Below, piece by piece: positions 22,368 through 24,368 of a stretch of 24,368 bases of DNA. Position 1 is the first letter of the stretch, and every line of letters starts with the position of its first letter. The position numbers were made by a program, and so were the translations under genes. The notes under the pieces were generated by a model. It saw nothing but the letters and a program-made list of their open reading frames with translations. It was not told where the DNA came from and searched no databases. The stretch is from a virus. The stretch covers positions 1 to 24,368 of IMG/VR virus record IMGVR_UViG_3300028423_000044; one strand, 5' to 3'.

Positions 22368-22524
22368 CCTCTTCCCTTACTTCTATAAAATGAGTGTTCC
22401 TTGCACCGTCCAGATCGATGGATCGTGCGATGTGTTTAAGCGCAGACTGCATGTCCTCAGCGTCGAATGTATACTGACCCCATGTGTTATCCTCACGCTC
22501 AAGCGTTAGCCGGTATCTCTTCAT
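22360..22524 (-). CDS. Small hypothetical protein (54 aa)
   Basis: ATG at 22524 shares its A with the TGA of the preceding gene, so it is probably translated by coupling. The product starts MKRYRLTLEREDNTWGQYTF and continues DAEDMQSALKHIARSIDLDG, ending in acidic VREEDD. Two beta strands followed by a helix are likely. No family is recognised. Overlaps on both sides support it. Confidence 0.65.
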   Translation of the reverse strand: MKRYRLTLEREDNTWGQYTFDAEDMQSALKHIARSIDLDGARNTHFIEVREEDD

Positions 22525-22847
22525 CAGTTCACCTCCACTGTTGCATGTTGTGCGATATATTCCTCCGGCGTGGGCAGGTTAACGCCTACTGCGTGATGCT
22601 CTAACCACTCAGGCTCAGCAGCGACCAGACGGGCAGAGTTTACGATATCTGATCGGTAGGTGTCACCAGCCTCCATGCTGCCGAATGTGTAGGGGCTTGA
22701 TGCCCACACAAACCAGCGGGCATAGATGTCACCCACCTCATTGGCTGGTTTCTTGTACGTCTTGCATACGTGAAAGATGAAGGGACCGGAGCGATAGATT
22801 GCATAGGGCTGGTGCTGCGGGCGGGTCTTTGCGAAGGGGTTTTTCAT
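22524..22847 (-). CDS. Conserved phage protein, YARWF..SPYTFGS type (107 aa)
   Basis: I start at ATG 22847 (MKNPFAKTRPQHQPYAIYR), preceded by TGGAGACTGAC and placed just after the upstream stop; the frame runs on to 22892 inside the upstream gene. The core FIFHVCKTYKKPANEVGDIY followed by ARWFVWASSPYTFGSMEAGD is a pattern I recall from many cyanophages and other marine phages. It looks like a small beta-rich domain. No function is assigned. Confidence 0.8.
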   Translation of the reverse strand: MKNPFAKTRPQHQPYAIYRSGPFIFHVCKTYKKPANEVGDIYARWFVWASSPYTFGSMEAGDTYRSDIVNSARLVAAEPEWLEHHAVGVNLPTPEEYIAQHATVEVN

Positions 22848-22858
22848 GTCAGTCTCCA

Positions 22859-23446
22859 TCAGATATTGTGAATACGCTTCCAGACTACCCACGTGATAGC
22901 CTGCATCTCATACGCTTTGAGGCCTGTAGCATGTGCGGCGACATTGTAAGCGTCCTGCAATTCGGCATAGAGCTTCTTGCCGATATTGGTGCGATTGTCA
23001 GTCAGGCCCACACGCTCAGCGAAGGCAATATTGCGGGCATGTCCATCGATAGTGCAGGTATCATGGCCCATGATATTGGAGAAAAAAGAGACGATCTTCT
23101 GCCCGTTCAGTATCCGCATCACGTGCTGGTCATCGACGGGCATAGCCTCAAGGATGGACCATGCCTTAGCCCGCATCTTGTTGTAGGTGGACACTCTAAC
23201 ACTCTCGATATCGTCACCATTGAGATAGGCGGCGATCAGTCGATCCGCATCAGCAACATTACGCTCCCACCGATTGTTGGGGGACAGCGCGGCCATCACG
23301 CCTACAACAATACGCATAGGCATGTCATGGCGTATGGCGATAGCCTTCGCCGCTACCTTAGCGCGGGCATACCACTCGATACCCGCATCACGTTCCGCAT
23401 CACTGGCCTGACGATAGATCGCCAGAATGTTCTTGACATAGTCCAT
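22859..23446 (-). CDS. Conserved phage protein with HhH-glycosylase-like motifs (195 aa)
   Basis: The product is all-helical. It contains VVGVMAALSPNNRWERNVAD (47-66), MRAKAWSILEAM, RILNGQKIVSFFSNIMG (111-127), then CTIDGHARNI (131-140) and a late QAITWVVWK. The ALSPNN...W.RN / ILNG.K / T.D.HA / QA.TW pattern recurs in actinophages and other phages as a protein of unknown function, as far as I remember. The LNGQK...TIDGHA order matches the hairpin Lys and the following Asp-x-His of HhH-GPD DNA glycosylases (K120 and D138 in Endo III): here K117, D134, H136. ATG 23446 has GGGAG upstream, at slightly long spacing. Confidence 0.7.
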   Translation of the reverse strand: MDYVKNILAIYRQASDAERDAGIEWYARAKVAAKAIAIRHDMPMRIVVGVMAALSPNNRWERNVADADRLIAAYLNGDDIESVRVSTYNKMRAKAWSILEAMPVDDQHVMRILNGQKIVSFFSNIMGHDTCTIDGHARNIAFAERVGLTDNRTNIGKKLYAELQDAYNVAAHATGLKAYEMQAITWVVWKRIHNI

Positions 23447-23459
23447 AGTTATATCTCCC

Positions 23460-23537
23460 TCACATTGCCATAAAGACTAGCACGATCACGACCGAACAGG
23501 CCACGAATAAGACATTCTCTGCATACTCTCTGATCAT
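23460..23537 (-). CDS. Tiny single-span membrane peptide (25 aa)
   Basis: ATG at 23537 has AGAGGGCTTGACT upstream. The peptide starts MIREYAENVLFVACSVVIV and ends LVFMAM, one membrane span with a short polar N-terminus. It would be the first gene of the leftward operon. Its small size makes the call tentative; no family is known. Confidence 0.4.
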   Translation of the reverse strand: MIREYAENVLFVACSVVIVLVFMAM

Positions 23538-23570
23538 AGTCAAGCCCTCTTTTTGATTGCCTTAACTAGA

Positions 23571-23590
23571 TGGCGCAAGAGTATGCGCCA
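23571..23590. repeat. Perfect inverted repeat
   Basis: TGGCGCA (23571-23577) and TGCGCCA (23584-23590) form a 7-bp stem around a 6-nt loop. No T tract follows on either strand, so an operator or RNA hairpin in the leader of the leftward operon is more likely than a terminator. Confidence 0.55.
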
Positions 23591-24027
23591 CCCATTAAAT
23601 CAATCCTTTACCCCGCTTTGCATCTGCCACGGGCCACCCTTTCGGCCATGGACTCGGCTAGACCAGACTGCCCCTATATGAGGCCACGTGGTCAGGCTTT
23701 GCCGCCTATCGGTGCATCGCAGTATGTCGGGCCGCGATGGGGATGCTTGTGTTTATTGCCCGCATGATCATCCCGTAAACATGCAAGGGGGCCTAAGCCA
23801 ATGTCAAAGAGCGTTCAAGCCTGCTACATCGCCGCGCTTTCGCACCTCGCCGTGCCCTGCGCTTAGTAGTTGCTTTCGAGTGCCGCGCTGTCTGCGCCTT
23901 TCGATGCTTAGAAGCTGACATGTGTCGAAACGGATTGCAACAGGTTTTTTGAGATCAGGGCAAACTTTCTTTCAAAGCACTGAAAACAAACAAATCTTTT
24001 CTGCGTATCAGCCTACAAACAATGAAT

Positions 24028-24070
24028 GTTCCTGATTCGTTCCTGTAGTCTGCGTGGTGGGTATAGGAAC
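24028..24070. repeat. GTTCCTG direct repeats with an inverted partner
   Basis: GTTCCTG occurs at 24028-24034 and 24039-24045, 11 bp apart (one helical turn), and AGGAAC, the inverse of GTTCCT, lies at 24065-24070. The spacing suggests protein-binding sites, iteron- or operator-like. Confidence 0.45.
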
Positions 24071-24082
24071 GCGCCCGCGTGT

Positions 24083-24104
24083 GTATGCGCGTCACGTATG
24101 CGCG
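24083..24104. repeat. GTATGCGCG direct repeats
   Basis: GTATGCGCG at 24083-24091 and 24096-24104, 13 bp start to start, within an alternating purine-pyrimidine GC block. GTATGCGC also occurs at 23581-23588 in the inverted repeat at the other end of the intergenic region. Confidence 0.45.
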
Positions 24105-24155
24105 CGAGGGGATAGGTAAGTTATGCTGACGTAATAATGTAACGTTATCAAATGG

Positions 24156-24368
24156 GTGAGAAAGGAATTTCCAGATGTTTACCTCATCGCGGGGAATTTT
24201 ACTGGTAGTGAGTGCGCGAATTGGCTAAAAAACATGGGTGTTGACTGCGCTAAAAGTGGGGTAGGAAAATCAAAATTATGTTTGACTCGACAATATACGG
24301 GTTTCGGCTCTAGTATTGAGCATTTTATTGAAGAGTGTGATAATTCCTCTATTGACCTGATGTTTGAT
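24156..24368 (+). CDS. Unknown AT-rich ORF, N-terminal part
   Basis: The frame opens after TAA at 24135 and stays open to the window end, giving at least 71 codons from GTG 24156; the first ATG in frame is codon 29. The N-terminus reads MRKEFPDVYLIAGNFTGSEC, then ANWLKNMGVDCAKSG and GFGSSIEHFIEECD, a plausible small alpha/beta protein, but I recognise no family. Only a weak ribosome site is visible. The coding sequence is clearly more AT-rich than the rest of the window and faces away from the leftward operon. It could be an early phage gene, an acquired gene or flanking non-phage DNA. Confidence 0.5.
   Translation, partial: MRKEFPDVYLIAGNFTGSECANWLKNMGVDCAKSGVGKSKLCLTRQYTGFGSSIEHFIEECDNSSIDLMFD

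Larger units (their letters stand above)
23538..24155. other. Long intergenic region (candidate control / origin region)
   Basis: About 618 bp separate the leftward operon from the rightward ORF at 24156. Open frames here (for example 23570-23767 and 23688-23918 on the + strand) have no convincing ribosome site or protein-like pattern. The first half is GC-rich, the stretch 23930-24020 is AT-rich with runs of T and A, and 24060-24110 is an alternating GC-rich block. It holds a hairpin and two sets of direct repeats listed separately. I found no convincing sigma70 promoter for the leftward operon. An origin, regulatory region or genome-end sequence are all possible. Confidence 0.5.

Noticed and set aside
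22799-23473. + strand ORF of 224 codons
   Set aside because: Antisense to the 195-aa conserved phage protein, which matches a recurring phage pattern and has a ribosome site.
23688-23918. + strand ORF in the intergenic region
   Set aside because: No ribosome site, Cys/Arg/Pro-rich translation typical of non-coding GC-rich DNA; repeats explain the region better.

Overview
The window reads as most of the genome of a lytic, T7-like marine podovirus. The closest type I can recall is the roseophage SIO1 / 'Cobavirus' group that infects Rhodobacteraceae. The grounds are the combination of a family-A DNA polymerase, a T7 gp4-like primase-helicase, ThyX, a B12-dependent class II ribonucleotide reductase, PhoH, MazG and a gp2.5-like SSB with very large T7-type internal virion proteins. 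No integrase, repressor or phage RNA polymerase is visible. Host and group are inferences from gene content; no database search was possible.

Layout. (1) Positions 1-8977, + strand: the late virion and lysis operon. It holds the end of a small internal virion protein, two very large ejection or core proteins (1459 and 947 aa), an overlapping Rz/Rz1 spanin pair, and six tightly overlapping genes for tiny, very basic proteins. It ends at a perfect 7-bp hairpin that also terminates the convergent operon. (2) Positions 8990-23537, - strand: a compact replication and nucleotide-metabolism operon read right to left. It starts with a block of small hypothetical genes (20.6-23.5 kb), then an HNH endonuclease, ThyX, primase-helicase, a second HNH endonuclease, DNA polymerase, SSB, a small membrane protein, a Cas4-like Fe-S nuclease, a second PD-(D/E)XK nuclease, two small acidic proteins, MazG, NrdJ, tRNA-Arg(UCU), a third PD-(D/E)XK protein, PhoH, a DUF3310 protein and a small possibly exported protein. 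Most neighbours overlap by 1-30 nt, so translational coupling is likely. (3) Positions 23538-24155: 618 bp without a convincing gene, carrying short direct and inverted repeats; a candidate control or origin region. (4) From 24156: the start of an AT-rich + strand ORF of unknown function, cut by the window end.

How the genes fit together. NrdJ, ThyX and MazG shape dNTP supply for the polymerase, primase-helicase and SSB. The nucleases probably process replication or recombination intermediates and degrade host DNA. Three good sigma70-type promoters (21.35, 20.57 and 15.31 kb) and one weaker candidate (13.65 kb) lie inside the operon, which suits a phage that relies on host RNA polymerase. The two HNH genes are AT-rich inserts that run into the start codons of DNA polymerase and ThyX.

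The less ordinary observations are: an apparent +1-frame acidic tail after the primase-helicase stop, a set of five unreported tiny membrane or lipoprotein ORFs, an HhH-glycosylase-like reading of a conserved 195-aa phage protein, a possible wall-degrading domain in the 947-aa virion protein, and a Tyr-to-Leu change in polymerase motif B.
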